From positions 123,018-187,017 of the forward strand of contig CAYNHQ010000006.1 of assembly GCA_964397255.1 (NCBI GenBank): 64,000 bases of DNA, in the 5' to 3' direction. Numbering within the stretch: position 1 is the stretch's first letter; each line of letters opens with the position of its first letter. The notes beneath the pieces are model-generated. The model searched no databases and was not told the DNA's origin. It saw only the letters and a program-made list of their open reading frames with translations. Origin of the DNA: CAYNHQ01 sp964397255 (lineage in GTDB: Bacteria > Bdellovibrionota_G > JALEGL01 > DATDPG01). Positions 42,715 to 51,528 of the stretch are shown here, in pieces. The translations under genes and the position numbers were made by a program.

Positions 42715-43617
42715 TTAGCGAGCGTTCGCCACTGGGGTTTGCGCGGAACCCACCGCGGCGAGATATTCCACCATTTCACGCGCCACATTCAAATTAGTCG
42801 CACTTTCGATCCCTTCAAGGCCCGGGGAAGAATTGACCTCGATCACTTTCGGCCCGTGATCTGACTCCAAGAGGTCCACACCGGCGATATCAAGACCCAC
42901 GATTTTGGCCGCCCGCTTCGCGGCCCGCTCATACGATGGCTCAAGCGTAATGCCGATTCCCACCCCTCCCCGGTGGATATTCGCCCGAAATTCTCCGATG
43001 CGAGCCTGCCGCCGCATGGCCGCCACGACACGACCCCCGACAACGATGACACGAATATCTCGGCCTACGGATTCTTTGATGCATTCTTGAAGAAGGATGT
43101 CCTGGCCGAGGCTCCACAGCGTATCGAGGGTCGATTCAATCGAATTCATATTCTCGGCCAAAATGACCCCCACCCCTTGAGTACCACTCAAAAGTTTTAG
43201 AACCACGGGAAACCCACCCACCATTTCCACCGACGTAGAGATGTCGGCGGGTCGGCGCACGACAACCGTTCGTGGGATGTCGATGTCATACCGACTCATC
43301 AATTGAATGCATCGGAGTTTATCTCTGGTTTGGAGAATGGCGCTCGCCTCATTGACGACGCGAATCCCCATCATTTGAAATTGGGTAACGACCGCCAGTG
43401 CGTAATTGGTAATGGAAGCGCCCATCCGTGGAGTCATGACGTCAATTCCTTTGATTCTCCTTCCCTTGCGGTAAAGCGTGGGAGACTTCCGCCCTAAGAT
43501 AATCTCGAATTCCATCGGATCGATTACATGGATCGTATGTCCGAGTGCCTTGGCTTCCTCCCGCAAGCGACGATTGGAGAAATTGAAACGGCTTCTGGCG
43601 AGAACTACTATTTTCAA
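42715..43617 (-). CDS. rimK: RimK-family ATP-grasp ligase
   Basis: A 300-residue ATP-grasp enzyme of the RimK branch, which adds glutamates to ribosomal protein S6 or related substrates. It shows KLLSGTQGVGVILAEN, LQECIKESVGRDIRVIVVGG, MRRQARIGEFRANIHRGG and the metal site VIEVNSSPGLEGIE. The TTG start overlaps the upstream stop (TTGA). Confidence 0.92.
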   Translation of the reverse strand: MKIVVLARSRFNFSNRRLREEAKALGHTIHVIDPMEFEIILGRKSPTLYRKGRRIKGIDVMTPRMGASITNYALAVVTQFQMMGIRVVNEASAILQTRDKLRCIQLMSRYDIDIPRTVVVRRPADISTSVEMVGGFPVVLKLLSGTQGVGVILAENMNSIESTLDTLWSLGQDILLQECIKESVGRDIRVIVVGGRVVAAMRRQARIGEFRANIHRGGVGIGITLEPSYERAAKRAAKIVGLDIAGVDLLESDHGPKVIEVNSSPGLEGIESATNLNVAREMVEYLAAVGSAQTPVANAR

Positions 43618-43865
43618 CGACGGCTTCCCTCATCCAAAGAATCCCAGTCAAAAGGCTTTTCTCGGTATCGCCCGTCCCGATGGGGAACAAGCGCGCGAAC
43701 ATCCAGCGTAGCTCCTTTAAAAATCGATCGAAACCGTCGGTAAAGCTCTACCGCCTTGGAAGTCAAAGTGATCCGCTCTTCGAACGAAACGGAATCGGAG
43801 TGAATCCTCCCGGCGAGATTTTCGAGCTCGGAAGCTATTTCTCCAATGTTTCGGTTACTCGACAC
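43614..43865 (-). CDS. xseB: Exodeoxyribonuclease VII small subunit-like protein
   Basis: An 83-residue protein starting inside the 3' end of xseA (31-base overlap, GTG start). The helical part (IASELENLAGRIHSDSVSFEERITLTSKAVELYRRF) has the size and position of XseB, but the usual LE.GE.SLEE pattern is weak and the C-terminal tail is longer. The assignment rests mostly on gene order. Confidence 0.55.
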   Translation of the reverse strand: MSSNRNIGEIASELENLAGRIHSDSVSFEERITLTSKAVELYRRFRSIFKGATLDVRALVPHRDGRYREKPFDWDSLDEGSRR

Positions 43866-45169
43866 TTGAGCCCTCCTTCATGCAGTCGAACCGAGAGACT
43901 TTCTCCCACCGAAACATCCCGGCTCTTATTTATGATTTTCCCCTCCGAAGTCGACACGACACTGTAACCACGCGACAAAATAGCCAGTGGATTGAGCAGC
44001 GAAAGGTTAGAAGTGATTTTTTCAAAATACAGTCGACGGGGAGACAGGGCCCGTGTGATGAACAATCGAAGATGCTCACGATTTCGCTCAAACCGTGCTC
44101 TCTCCTGGTCATTTCGATTCGATACCTGCCCCATCATTCGTTCTACCGCCCGTTCGACTCGTTCACGGCGCGCTCGAATCAAATTGCGTGGGTCTCGAAG
44201 AGGCGCCGAACGTTTAAGTCCGTCGAGTCGCTCCACCGCTTTTTCCCTGGCGTGTGAAAGCTCACGAACGATGGTTCGAATCATCATTTCCACCCGGCGA
44301 CGTACTTCTAACGTATCCGGAACCACCAATTCGGCCGCTTGCGAGGGAGTCGCGGCCCGTTGATCGGCGACAAAATCGGCAATCGTAAAATCCGTCTGAT
44401 GGCCCACGGCGGAAACGACCGGGAGCCGTGATTGAGCGATCGCTCGAGCCACTGCCTCTTCATTAAACGCCCATAGATCTTCAATCGAACCTCCGCCTCT
44501 TCCGGCAATAATCACCTCGAGAGCATGCCGTTCGTCGTTCGCTTCTTCCAGTGCCTTCACAATTTCCTCGGCCGCACCCTCCCCTTGAACCTTTACGGGA
44601 AAAAGAAGAATGGCAACGAATGGACAGCGGCGGCGAATCACATGAATGACATCTCGAACGACCGCGCCGGTCGCGGAAGTCACAAGGCCAATCCGCTTTG
44701 GAAAAGGGGGAAGGGGTCGCTTTCGTTCGGGGGCAAACAGTCCCTCCGCCTCCAACTTTTTCTTGAGCATCTCAAATCGAAGGTAAAGTTCTCCGGTTCC
44801 ACCGGGACGAATTTCCTCGATGATGAGTTGATAGTTTCCCCGAGGGGCATACAGGCTGATTCGTCCGGCGGCCAGCACCGATTGGCCGTCTTTTAATTCA
44901 AACGAAAGGTTCTTGTTGGCGTTTCGAAAATAGGCGCAACCCAGAAGGGAGGTTTCATCTTTGAGGCTAAAGTACATATGCCCTGTCTGGTTTCTTCCCT
45001 TAAAATTGGAAACCTCTCCTTTCACCCAAATCCGCTCCCGGCCATACTTTCCTTCCAGAAGGGCTTTAATCTCCGCGGTGATTTCACCCACCGTATAAAT
45101 GGCTTCAGTCGGAGCAACCTCCTCCTTCTTCGGCTCATTCCGCTGTTCCGCATATTCAAAGAGATCCAC
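43835..45169 (-). CDS. xseA: Exodeoxyribonuclease VII large subunit
   Basis: A 444-residue protein. OB-fold N-terminus (YTVGEITAEIKALLEGKYGRERIWVKGEVSNFKG, then GHMYFSLKDE) and the catalytic domain RIGLVTSATGAVVRDVIHVIRRRCP, IIAGRGGGSIEDLWAFNEE, VVSAVGHQTDFTIADFVAD, plus a long coiled coil. It degrades single-stranded DNA from both ends in repair. GTG start. Confidence 0.96.
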   Translation of the reverse strand: MDLFEYAEQRNEPKKEEVAPTEAIYTVGEITAEIKALLEGKYGRERIWVKGEVSNFKGRNQTGHMYFSLKDETSLLGCAYFRNANKNLSFELKDGQSVLAAGRISLYAPRGNYQLIIEEIRPGGTGELYLRFEMLKKKLEAEGLFAPERKRPLPPFPKRIGLVTSATGAVVRDVIHVIRRRCPFVAILLFPVKVQGEGAAEEIVKALEEANDERHALEVIIAGRGGGSIEDLWAFNEEAVARAIAQSRLPVVSAVGHQTDFTIADFVADQRAATPSQAAELVVPDTLEVRRRVEMMIRTIVRELSHAREKAVERLDGLKRSAPLRDPRNLIRARRERVERAVERMMGQVSNRNDQERARFERNREHLRLFITRALSPRRLYFEKITSNLSLLNPLAILSRGYSVVSTSEGKIINKSRDVSVGESLSVRLHEGGLKCRVTETLEK

Positions 45170-45211
45170 GGGGTGGCAACCTAGCCTAAAACCTTTGGTT
45201 TGGGAAAGAGG

Positions 45212-47383
45212 TTACGAATTCTCTAGGGAGTATCGGAGTTCATCCTCCGCGGCGATGATCAGCTCCAGCTCCTTCTTTTCGGGACTCACCTTTTTAAGGG
45301 ATCGACTAAAGGCAGTGGCTCGATTTCGGCCGCGGTGTTTCGATGCGTAAAGCGCCCGGTCCGCACAATCAATCAATTCCTCACGAGTCACCCCGTCTTC
45401 CGGAAGGGTGGCTACTCCGACTGAAATCGTGACGTGGAGTGAAAGGCCCTGATGATCAAGCTTTCGCCGGGCGACATCGGACACCATTCGCTCGGCAAGC
45501 TGCAGAGCCCCAGCGGCCGTGGTGTTCACCAAAATCACGGCAAATTCCTCCCCTCCATATCTTGAAACCGTATCGACCTTTCGTACCGCACGATGAAGCA
45601 CCCCTCCGATACTCCGCAGAACAAAATCCCCCACCGGGTGGCCGTATTCATCATTGAATTTCTTGAAATAATCGATGTCGATTAGCAAAAGAGAGAGGGG
45701 AGCGGGGTGGCGAACCACGCGGTCGATTTCAGAGGACAGCGTTTCTTGAAACGTCCGGTGATTGGCGAGGCCCGTAAGCCCATCGGTCGTCGCCAAACGT
45801 TCCAGTGCTCCCACCATCCTGGCGTTTTTGAGGGACGCGCTGGCGATTACCGTTACAACTTCCAACATCTTTCGAACGCTTCTGGAAAAAAAGTGATTTT
45901 TTCGAGCCGCAAGAAATAGAGCCCCCAGCGGCTCTCCTTTGAGTTGCATCGGTACGATCAAAATCGAGTCGTACACATTGGGAACGCGAAAATTCTTATT
46001 AAAGAGCACCGTCTTTCCCGAACGACTGCAAAAATTTGTGTAGGAAAGCGGTGCCTGATTTTGAATGACCCATGAAATGAGCCCCCGCTCGGAGGCACAG
46101 GCAAATTCCTTTCCCACCCAGCTACCCCGGTCGGGTCCCTGTTCCGCCGCCACGATGTTTGAATCCGACTCGGCATCGTGGAGGATAACCAATCCCCAAT
46201 CGTACCGGATGATTTTTTCCGTCGAATCCAGCAGCGTTCGAACCACGTCCTCCACTTTGAGGCTACGGTTGAGCACATTGCTCGCCGCATAAAATGCCGC
46301 GAGTTCTTCTTGAAGCTCGAAGTACGTTTGCAGGGCCTCCGCATTGTCCATCGTGCGCGCCAGTTGGCCGGCAATTTGCTGAATCGTTTCCGATTCCTCA
46401 TCGGAAAAGGGTGCCGGTTTTAATCGGTCGAGAATCAGGACACCATTGAGGAGATCATTGGAACGTACGGGAACCGCGATGACAGATCGGACCGCGGGAG
46501 GCCCGTCATAATAGGTCAGTCCGCGGAGCTCCCCCGACGCGGAGACAAGTCGGACGGGACTTTGTTCCTTGGCCACCAGCCGGAATAGACCATCGATGGG
46601 TTGAACTCTCCGCTCCGCAAATCGATCGGACTCGGAAATGAATTCCTTTAATAAGAAGGCGTCTTGGTTGGGATCAAATAGAAAAAAGGCCGCCGTATGC
46701 GGTTCGAATGTTTTTTGAAGAATGTGAAGAAGGTTCCGAAAGCTTTTTTCCCGCTCCCGAATCATCGAAGCGAGATGGGCTCGCTTTTTTTCATCCATCC
46801 GAAGGGCTTCGCCCACTTCCGCCGATCGATTGGTTAGCTCAGAGGCTTCCCGCTCGTAAAGACGAAGCCGATCGACAATTTCCCGTCGTTTTTCCGTTTC
46901 GCGAGATCGAAAAAGAGCGGCAAAAAAGGTCCACAGGAAGAGAAGAATGAGACCCGACGCCAGATGCAAATAGATTTTGGAATGCCCGCGGACGTGGCCC
47001 ACCAAGAGAGCGGATTCCGCAAGAAAAAAGAGAAGGAGATTTCGATTTCTATAACCGGAGTAAACAAAGGATAGAAAAAGAGGGAAAGACAAAAGATAAA
47101 GTACCGGGTGACCGGTAGATAGTGTCGCCAAATCGAGCGCTAAAATGGTGTTGATCGCGCCCTCGATTCTCCGACGCCGAACGATTTTTCCCTTGGAAAG
47201 ATTTCGAACCGAGAAGAAAGCCACCCCTGCCAGCAAAAGAAGAACGAGGGCGAAATAGAGTAGCGCCCAAGGCGACGAATTGCGGATCAAAAGCGCCGCA
47301 CCATATAAAACGAGGGCCGTGGCTACGTAGCGAAAACGGAGGAGGGATCGGATCGCGGCGGAGGCCCACCGTGCGATAAGCAT
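45212..47383 (-). CDS. Membrane diguanylate cyclase with GAF domains
   Basis: A 723-residue protein. The N-terminal 170 residues contain five or six hydrophobic helices, followed by a coiled coil, two GAF-like domains (residues of about 205-340 and 370-530), and a GGDEF domain with active site RYGGEEFAVILVNT. An RxxD inhibitory site (RKVD) stands five residues before GGEEF, so product feedback is expected. It makes cyclic-di-GMP, the ligand of the PilZ proteins at 14002, 26289 and 26718. Its start overlaps the ftsB stop by one base. Confidence 0.93.
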   Translation of the reverse strand: MLIARWASAAIRSLLRFRYVATALVLYGAALLIRNSSPWALLYFALVLLLLAGVAFFSVRNLSKGKIVRRRRIEGAINTILALDLATLSTGHPVLYLLSFPLFLSFVYSGYRNRNLLLFFLAESALLVGHVRGHSKIYLHLASGLILLFLWTFFAALFRSRETEKRREIVDRLRLYEREASELTNRSAEVGEALRMDEKKRAHLASMIREREKSFRNLLHILQKTFEPHTAAFFLFDPNQDAFLLKEFISESDRFAERRVQPIDGLFRLVAKEQSPVRLVSASGELRGLTYYDGPPAVRSVIAVPVRSNDLLNGVLILDRLKPAPFSDEESETIQQIAGQLARTMDNAEALQTYFELQEELAAFYAASNVLNRSLKVEDVVRTLLDSTEKIIRYDWGLVILHDAESDSNIVAAEQGPDRGSWVGKEFACASERGLISWVIQNQAPLSYTNFCSRSGKTVLFNKNFRVPNVYDSILIVPMQLKGEPLGALFLAARKNHFFSRSVRKMLEVVTVIASASLKNARMVGALERLATTDGLTGLANHRTFQETLSSEIDRVVRHPAPLSLLLIDIDYFKKFNDEYGHPVGDFVLRSIGGVLHRAVRKVDTVSRYGGEEFAVILVNTTAAGALQLAERMVSDVARRKLDHQGLSLHVTISVGVATLPEDGVTREELIDCADRALYASKHRGRNRATAFSRSLKKVSPEKKELELIIAAEDELRYSLENS

Positions 47384-47682
47384 TACCGGAAGATATAGTG
47401 AATTTCGTTGTCGCCAGCAAGGTGGAGCTGTTCCCTTGCCTGGCGCTCAATGGCGCGAAGATCTCCCCGATAAGCCACCACCTCCTGGCGCAGAGTGGCA
47501 ATCTCTTGCGCGAGACCCGCGTTGACCTGATCCAAGCGCTGGCATTCCTTCCAGAGGCTATAGCTCTTAAAAAGACCGCGATCCCCCAGGAGTGAAAAAA
47601 AACCGAGAGACGCAAGATAGAAAAGCAAAAGTGTCATTGGCCATCCATAGCGGCGGGCCCACTTCAGGCGAGGGGGGGACAT
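47383..47682 (-). CDS. ftsB: Septum formation initiator, FtsB/DivIC-like
   Basis: A 99-residue protein with one transmembrane helix (WPMTLLLFYLASLGFFSLL) and a short coiled coil (LWKECQRLDQVNAGLAQEIATLRQEVVAY), then REQLHLAGDNEIHYIFR, the FtsB-type ending that precedes the FtsL-contact region. ATG 47682 is chosen because the family N-terminus starts there; the frame extends upstream without homology. Acts in the FtsQLB divisome complex. Confidence 0.85.
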   Translation of the reverse strand: MSPPRLKWARRYGWPMTLLLFYLASLGFFSLLGDRGLFKSYSLWKECQRLDQVNAGLAQEIATLRQEVVAYRGDLRAIERQAREQLHLAGDNEIHYIFR

Positions 47683-47750
47683 CTCTATGAGAATAGCGGA
47701 GGGAGAGTTTATTGAAAAGGGCGCCTCGTTCCGTATGATTCGCCCCCAAC

Positions 47751-49001
47751 ATGACCAATGAACGTAAAACAGAAACCGCCCTTGTCCTGGCCGGAGGCGG
47801 CACACGCGGCGCGTATGAAGCCGGCGTGATTCATTACATTCGAACCAAGCTTCCTCCCGATATCGCCCGGCGTTTTCAGTTCGACATACATTGTGGATCG
47901 AGCGTGGGCGCCATCAATGCGGCCTGGATGGCGGCTACCGCCGAGGATCTCGTTTTTCAAGGGAATGACTTAATGCAGCGTTGGCTCGCCGTTCGAACAG
48001 AAAATATTTATCGAACCGGCCCCGTATCATTAGGGAAGCTCTTACTCCGCTCGATCATCGGAATTACGGCTCATTTTCTGGGAATCGAGGGATGGAAGGA
48101 AAAGGGGGACCGTTCTCTACACTTTCAGGGACTTTTCGACACGCAACCTTTCTTTCTCTTTCTGCGCCAGGGCTGTCATTGGCCAAACATTACCAAGAAT
48201 TTGGAGGCGGGGAGAATCGATGGAGTCTGCGTTTCCGCCACAAACATGCATACGGGACAGGTGGAGTTGTTTGTTCAAAAGCGGCCCGATGTTCAACATA
48301 GCGAGCGCATGCCAACGCATCAGGTAAAACTCAGCCCCCGCCATGTCATGGCATCGGCGGCGATTCCCATCCTTTTCCCTCCGGTGCCCATTGAGGATGT
48401 GTACTACAACGATGGAGGGCTGCGTCTCAACACGCCTTTGGCTCCAGCCGTGTCCCTGGGTGCGGGGAGAATTCTCATGATCGGAACCCATTTTCGTCGA
48501 GGAGGTCGAATGACCGACACCCAAGGGCGTTTCGTCGCGCCCCGATACCCGACCCTTGCCGAAATTTTGGGGCGAGTGTTGCAATCCATCCTGACGGACC
48601 GCCTTCAAAGTGACAGTGAGCAAGTGGAGCGCATTAACCGAGTTTTGCGGGCGATTGAAAAAAATACTTCACCGGAGATTTATTCTCAGGTCTGTCGGGA
48701 GGCCAGTGTTCGCCAGATTGAGGAACTGGTCATCATGCCCAGTGTGGATATTGCGACGCTGGTGGATGAAACCGTGCGTGGATCCTTAAAAAACCTTCGG
48801 ACATTTAGCAGTCTCGAACGCGCGATCCTCCGGATCTTGGAAGCGGGACCTGGTTCGGGGTCTGATTTCTTAAGTTACTTTCTATTTGAACCAAGCTACC
48901 TCAAAAAATTGGTCGACTTGGGATACGAAGATGCGCACGCTCAACATGATGAAATCGCGGCTTTCGCCGAACGTTCCATCCGTCGGCTTCCTATCGATTA
49001 G
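47751..49001 (+). CDS. Patatin-like phospholipase
   Basis: A 416-residue hydrolase. The oxyanion hole GGGTRGAYEAGV, nucleophile motif GSSVG (serine) and catalytic aspartate DGG in YYNDGGLRLNTP give a complete Ser-Asp dyad. There is no signal peptide, so it probably acts in the cytoplasm or is translocated another way. The C-terminal 120 residues resemble the extension of larger bacterial patatin proteins. Convergent with acetoacetyl-CoA synthetase, overlapping four bases. Confidence 0.92.
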   Translation: MTNERKTETALVLAGGGTRGAYEAGVIHYIRTKLPPDIARRFQFDIHCGSSVGAINAAWMAATAEDLVFQGNDLMQRWLAVRTENIYRTGPVSLGKLLLRSIIGITAHFLGIEGWKEKGDRSLHFQGLFDTQPFFLFLRQGCHWPNITKNLEAGRIDGVCVSATNMHTGQVELFVQKRPDVQHSERMPTHQVKLSPRHVMASAAIPILFPPVPIEDVYYNDGGLRLNTPLAPAVSLGAGRILMIGTHFRRGGRMTDTQGRFVAPRYPTLAEILGRVLQSILTDRLQSDSEQVERINRVLRAIEKNTSPEIYSQVCREASVRQIEELVIMPSVDIATLVDETVRGSLKNLRTFSSLERAILRILEAGPGSGSDFLSYFLFEPSYLKKLVDLGYEDAHAQHDEIAAFAERSIRRLPID

Positions 49002-50935
49002 TTTTTCAGCTCCGGAAGGTTTCTAAAAAAATCCAAAGATTTCGGATTCGCCAGGGCGTCACGATTTTCCACTCGTTCTCCCCTCAGAATTTTCGTCACG
49101 GCTAGTTCCACTTTCTTTCCGCTGATGGTGTAGGGAATTTCGGAGATGGAAATAATTTTCGCCGGGACATGGCGCGGGGTAGTGTTTTCGCGGATTCGGG
49201 TGCGTATTTTTTTCTCCAATTCCGGTGTCAGCGATTGAGCGGAATCCAGCAGAACGAACAAAACGATTCGCTCATCTCCCTCCCAGGGCTGTGCCACCAC
49301 CAGGCTGTCTTTGATTTCTTCGATCGTTTCGACCTGCCGATAAATTTCGGCCGTACCGATTCGAACCCCACTGGGATTGAGCGTCACATCCGATCGTCCG
49401 TAAATGATGGCCCCTCCCCGCTCGTTAAATTCAATGTAGTCGCCATGCCACCAAACACCCGGAAAGCGGTCGAAATAGGCTTTCTGATATTTTTCCCCAT
49501 TCGGATCATTCCAAAATCGCACCGGCATGGAAGGAGCGGGAGCGCGGCAAACCAATTCCCCTTTTTCTCCAACGATTTCCTCACCATTCTGAGAAAAAGC
49601 GACGACATCCATTCCCAGTCCCTTACATTGAATTTCACCGCGAACAACGGGAAGCATCGGATTTCCGAGGACAAAACAGGAAACAATGTCGGTTCCTCCC
49701 GCGATCGATGAAAGAAGAACATCCGAATGAATGGAGGAATAGACCCAATCGAAATCTTCCGGAAGAAGTGGCGAGCCGGTGGATAGGATTGTTCGAATCG
49801 ATCGAAAATTGAATGACTTCCCGGGTGTCATTTTCGCGCTTCGGTTCGATCCTATAAATTTGGCGCTGGTTCCGAAAATGGAAATTTTCTCTTCTTCCGC
49901 GACCTGCCATAGCCGATCAAGCGAGGGATAGGAGGGAGAACCGTCAAAAAGAATCAGTTCGGCTCCCGTCATGAGACCAGAAACTAGCCAGTTCCACATC
50001 ATCCAACCGCAGGTCGTGAAGTAGAAGAATTTGTCGCGCTCGGTCACTCCCGTGTGAACCATCAATTCTTTACTGTGTTGAAGAAGGACCCCCCCCGCGC
50101 CATGCACAATGCATTTGGGAGCACCCGTAGTTCCGGAGGAGTAGAGAATGTAAACCGGATGGTCGAACGGGAGCTGAGCGAACGTTAAATTGGCTCCACG
50201 ATTTTTTTCTATCGCATCTTTCCAATCCGAATTCTTTTCGGAAATGATCACTGTCGCCTGGATCGATGGCACTTTCCTTCTGATTTCTTCCAGACGATCG
50301 AGAATGGGGAATTTCTTCCCATTGTAGCGATAGCCATCCACGGAAATGAGAATTTTGGGTTCAATTTGATGGAATCGATCAAAAATTCCTTGAACTCCGA
50401 AATCGGGAGAAGAACAGGACCAAATCGCACCCAAGCTGGTCGATGCGAGCATCGCCACAACGGCTTCGGGCCCATTCGGAAGGATACCCGCCACGCGATC
50501 CCCCGGTTGAATTCCTTTCGTTTTCAAAAACGCGGCAAAAGCGGCGACTTGATCGAACAATTCACCGTACGTCATTTGAATCCGTGGTCGGGATTCCGAA
50601 ATCGCCGTCAAAGCGACTCGTGTTCGATCACCCCGAAGGGGAATACGGAGAAGGTTCTCGGCAAAATTGAGGCGCGCGGCGGGAAACCATTTCGCGCCCG
50701 GCATCGTCCGGCGCTCAAGAACTTGAAAATCGGATTGACTTGAAATGAGACCGCTAAAGTCCCAAATGGATTTCCAGAAATCCTCGAGATGCTCCACCGA
50801 CCAACGATGCGCGGAGAGATACGAATCAAACAAAGGCCCACCCTGCGCAGAGAGCCAGGAAAAATAACGGGCCATCCCACTGGCCGAAAAATCAACCTTG
50901 GACGGCTGGCGAAGAAAAATCGGTTTCTTGCTCAA
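48998..50935 (-). CDS. Acetoacetyl-CoA synthetase
   Basis: A 645-residue ANL-superfamily ligase that activates acetoacetate with ATP and CoA. Acetoacetyl-CoA synthetase traits: the N-terminal FWKSIWDFSG/LNFAENLL block, phosphate loop YILYSSGTTGAPKCIVHGAGG, SPDFGVQGIFDRFHQIEP, GGTDIVSCFVLGNP and YTISGKKVELAVTKIL with the adenylation lysine. It overlaps exbD by four bases. Feeds ketone bodies or PHB products into acyl-CoA metabolism. Confidence 0.94.
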   Translation of the reverse strand: MSKKPIFLRQPSKVDFSASGMARYFSWLSAQGGPLFDSYLSAHRWSVEHLEDFWKSIWDFSGLISSQSDFQVLERRTMPGAKWFPAARLNFAENLLRIPLRGDRTRVALTAISESRPRIQMTYGELFDQVAAFAAFLKTKGIQPGDRVAGILPNGPEAVVAMLASTSLGAIWSCSSPDFGVQGIFDRFHQIEPKILISVDGYRYNGKKFPILDRLEEIRRKVPSIQATVIISEKNSDWKDAIEKNRGANLTFAQLPFDHPVYILYSSGTTGAPKCIVHGAGGVLLQHSKELMVHTGVTERDKFFYFTTCGWMMWNWLVSGLMTGAELILFDGSPSYPSLDRLWQVAEEEKISIFGTSAKFIGSNRSAKMTPGKSFNFRSIRTILSTGSPLLPEDFDWVYSSIHSDVLLSSIAGGTDIVSCFVLGNPMLPVVRGEIQCKGLGMDVVAFSQNGEEIVGEKGELVCRAPAPSMPVRFWNDPNGEKYQKAYFDRFPGVWWHGDYIEFNERGGAIIYGRSDVTLNPSGVRIGTAEIYRQVETIEEIKDSLVVAQPWEGDERIVLFVLLDSAQSLTPELEKKIRTRIRENTTPRHVPAKIISISEIPYTISGKKVELAVTKILRGERVENRDALANPKSLDFFRNLPELKN

Positions 50936-51351
50936 GGGCTAGAACCTGTCTTCGTCGCAATTCCAACGTTCTTCATTCCAAAATTTCGGAGTAGGTCGAT
51001 GATGGAAACCACTTGGCCATGTCGAGCTTCTTGATCGGCGCGCAGAATCACCGGAAGCTTTTGTCTCTGATCATTGGGGATCTTTTCAATTTCCGTGCGG
51101 AGCTGTTCCATGGTAACCAATTGTCGATCTAACGAAACTTCTCCCGAGGCGGAAACATTAATGGACAGTTGTTGGCGTTCCGCTGATCCTTCCGCATTTT
51201 TTGCACTGGGGAGATCGACAAAGAAAAGGGATGTCGTTGCGAAAGTCGTAGTCACAAGAAAGAAGACAAGAATGTTTAAGAAAAGATCGATGAGAGGGAT
51301 CATGTTGACGTCGGCAATTCGGCGACGTCTTTGATTTCTCGAAAATTTCAT
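50932..51351 (-). CDS. ExbD/TolR-family biopolymer transport protein
   Basis: A 139-residue protein with one N-terminal transmembrane helix carrying the proton-path aspartate (VNMIPLIDLFLNILVFFLVTTTF) and a periplasmic domain. ATG 51351 gives the family start. Its usual partner, an ExbB-like protein, is at 56342-56968, separated by two plus-strand genes, although the genes on both sides still show tight four-base overlaps (exbD with acetoacetyl-CoA synthetase; exbB with acyl-CoA dehydrogenase). Confidence 0.92.
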   Translation of the reverse strand: MKFSRNQRRRRIADVNMIPLIDLFLNILVFFLVTTTFATTSLFFVDLPSAKNAEGSAERQQLSINVSASGEVSLDRQLVTMEQLRTEIEKIPNDQRQKLPVILRADQEARHGQVVSIIDLLRNFGMKNVGIATKTGSSP

Positions 51352-51479
51352 CGAGGCGAAGGTATAAACGTGGGGCGCCGATAGCGCAATTTCGCGAAAT
51401 AATATCGTTTGGGCCCCCCGACTCAAATAAAAAGGTGTGTGATTTCAATTTGTTATGTGCGTCCACGTCTCGAGTCATA

Positions 51480-51495
51480 CGGCATGTTTGTTGCG
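51480..51495 (+). promoter_or_regulatory. Possible sigma-54-like promoter of the exported-protein pair
   Basis: CGGCAT-gtttg-TTGCG: three mismatches to TGGCAC-N5-TTGCW with the right spacing. The predicted start, about 51506, leaves a 23-base leader with GAAAGGG before the ATG at 51529. Confidence 0.3.
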
Positions 51496-51528
51496 ATCTA
51501 AGTCCTTAATTTGAAAGGGTAACGCTTT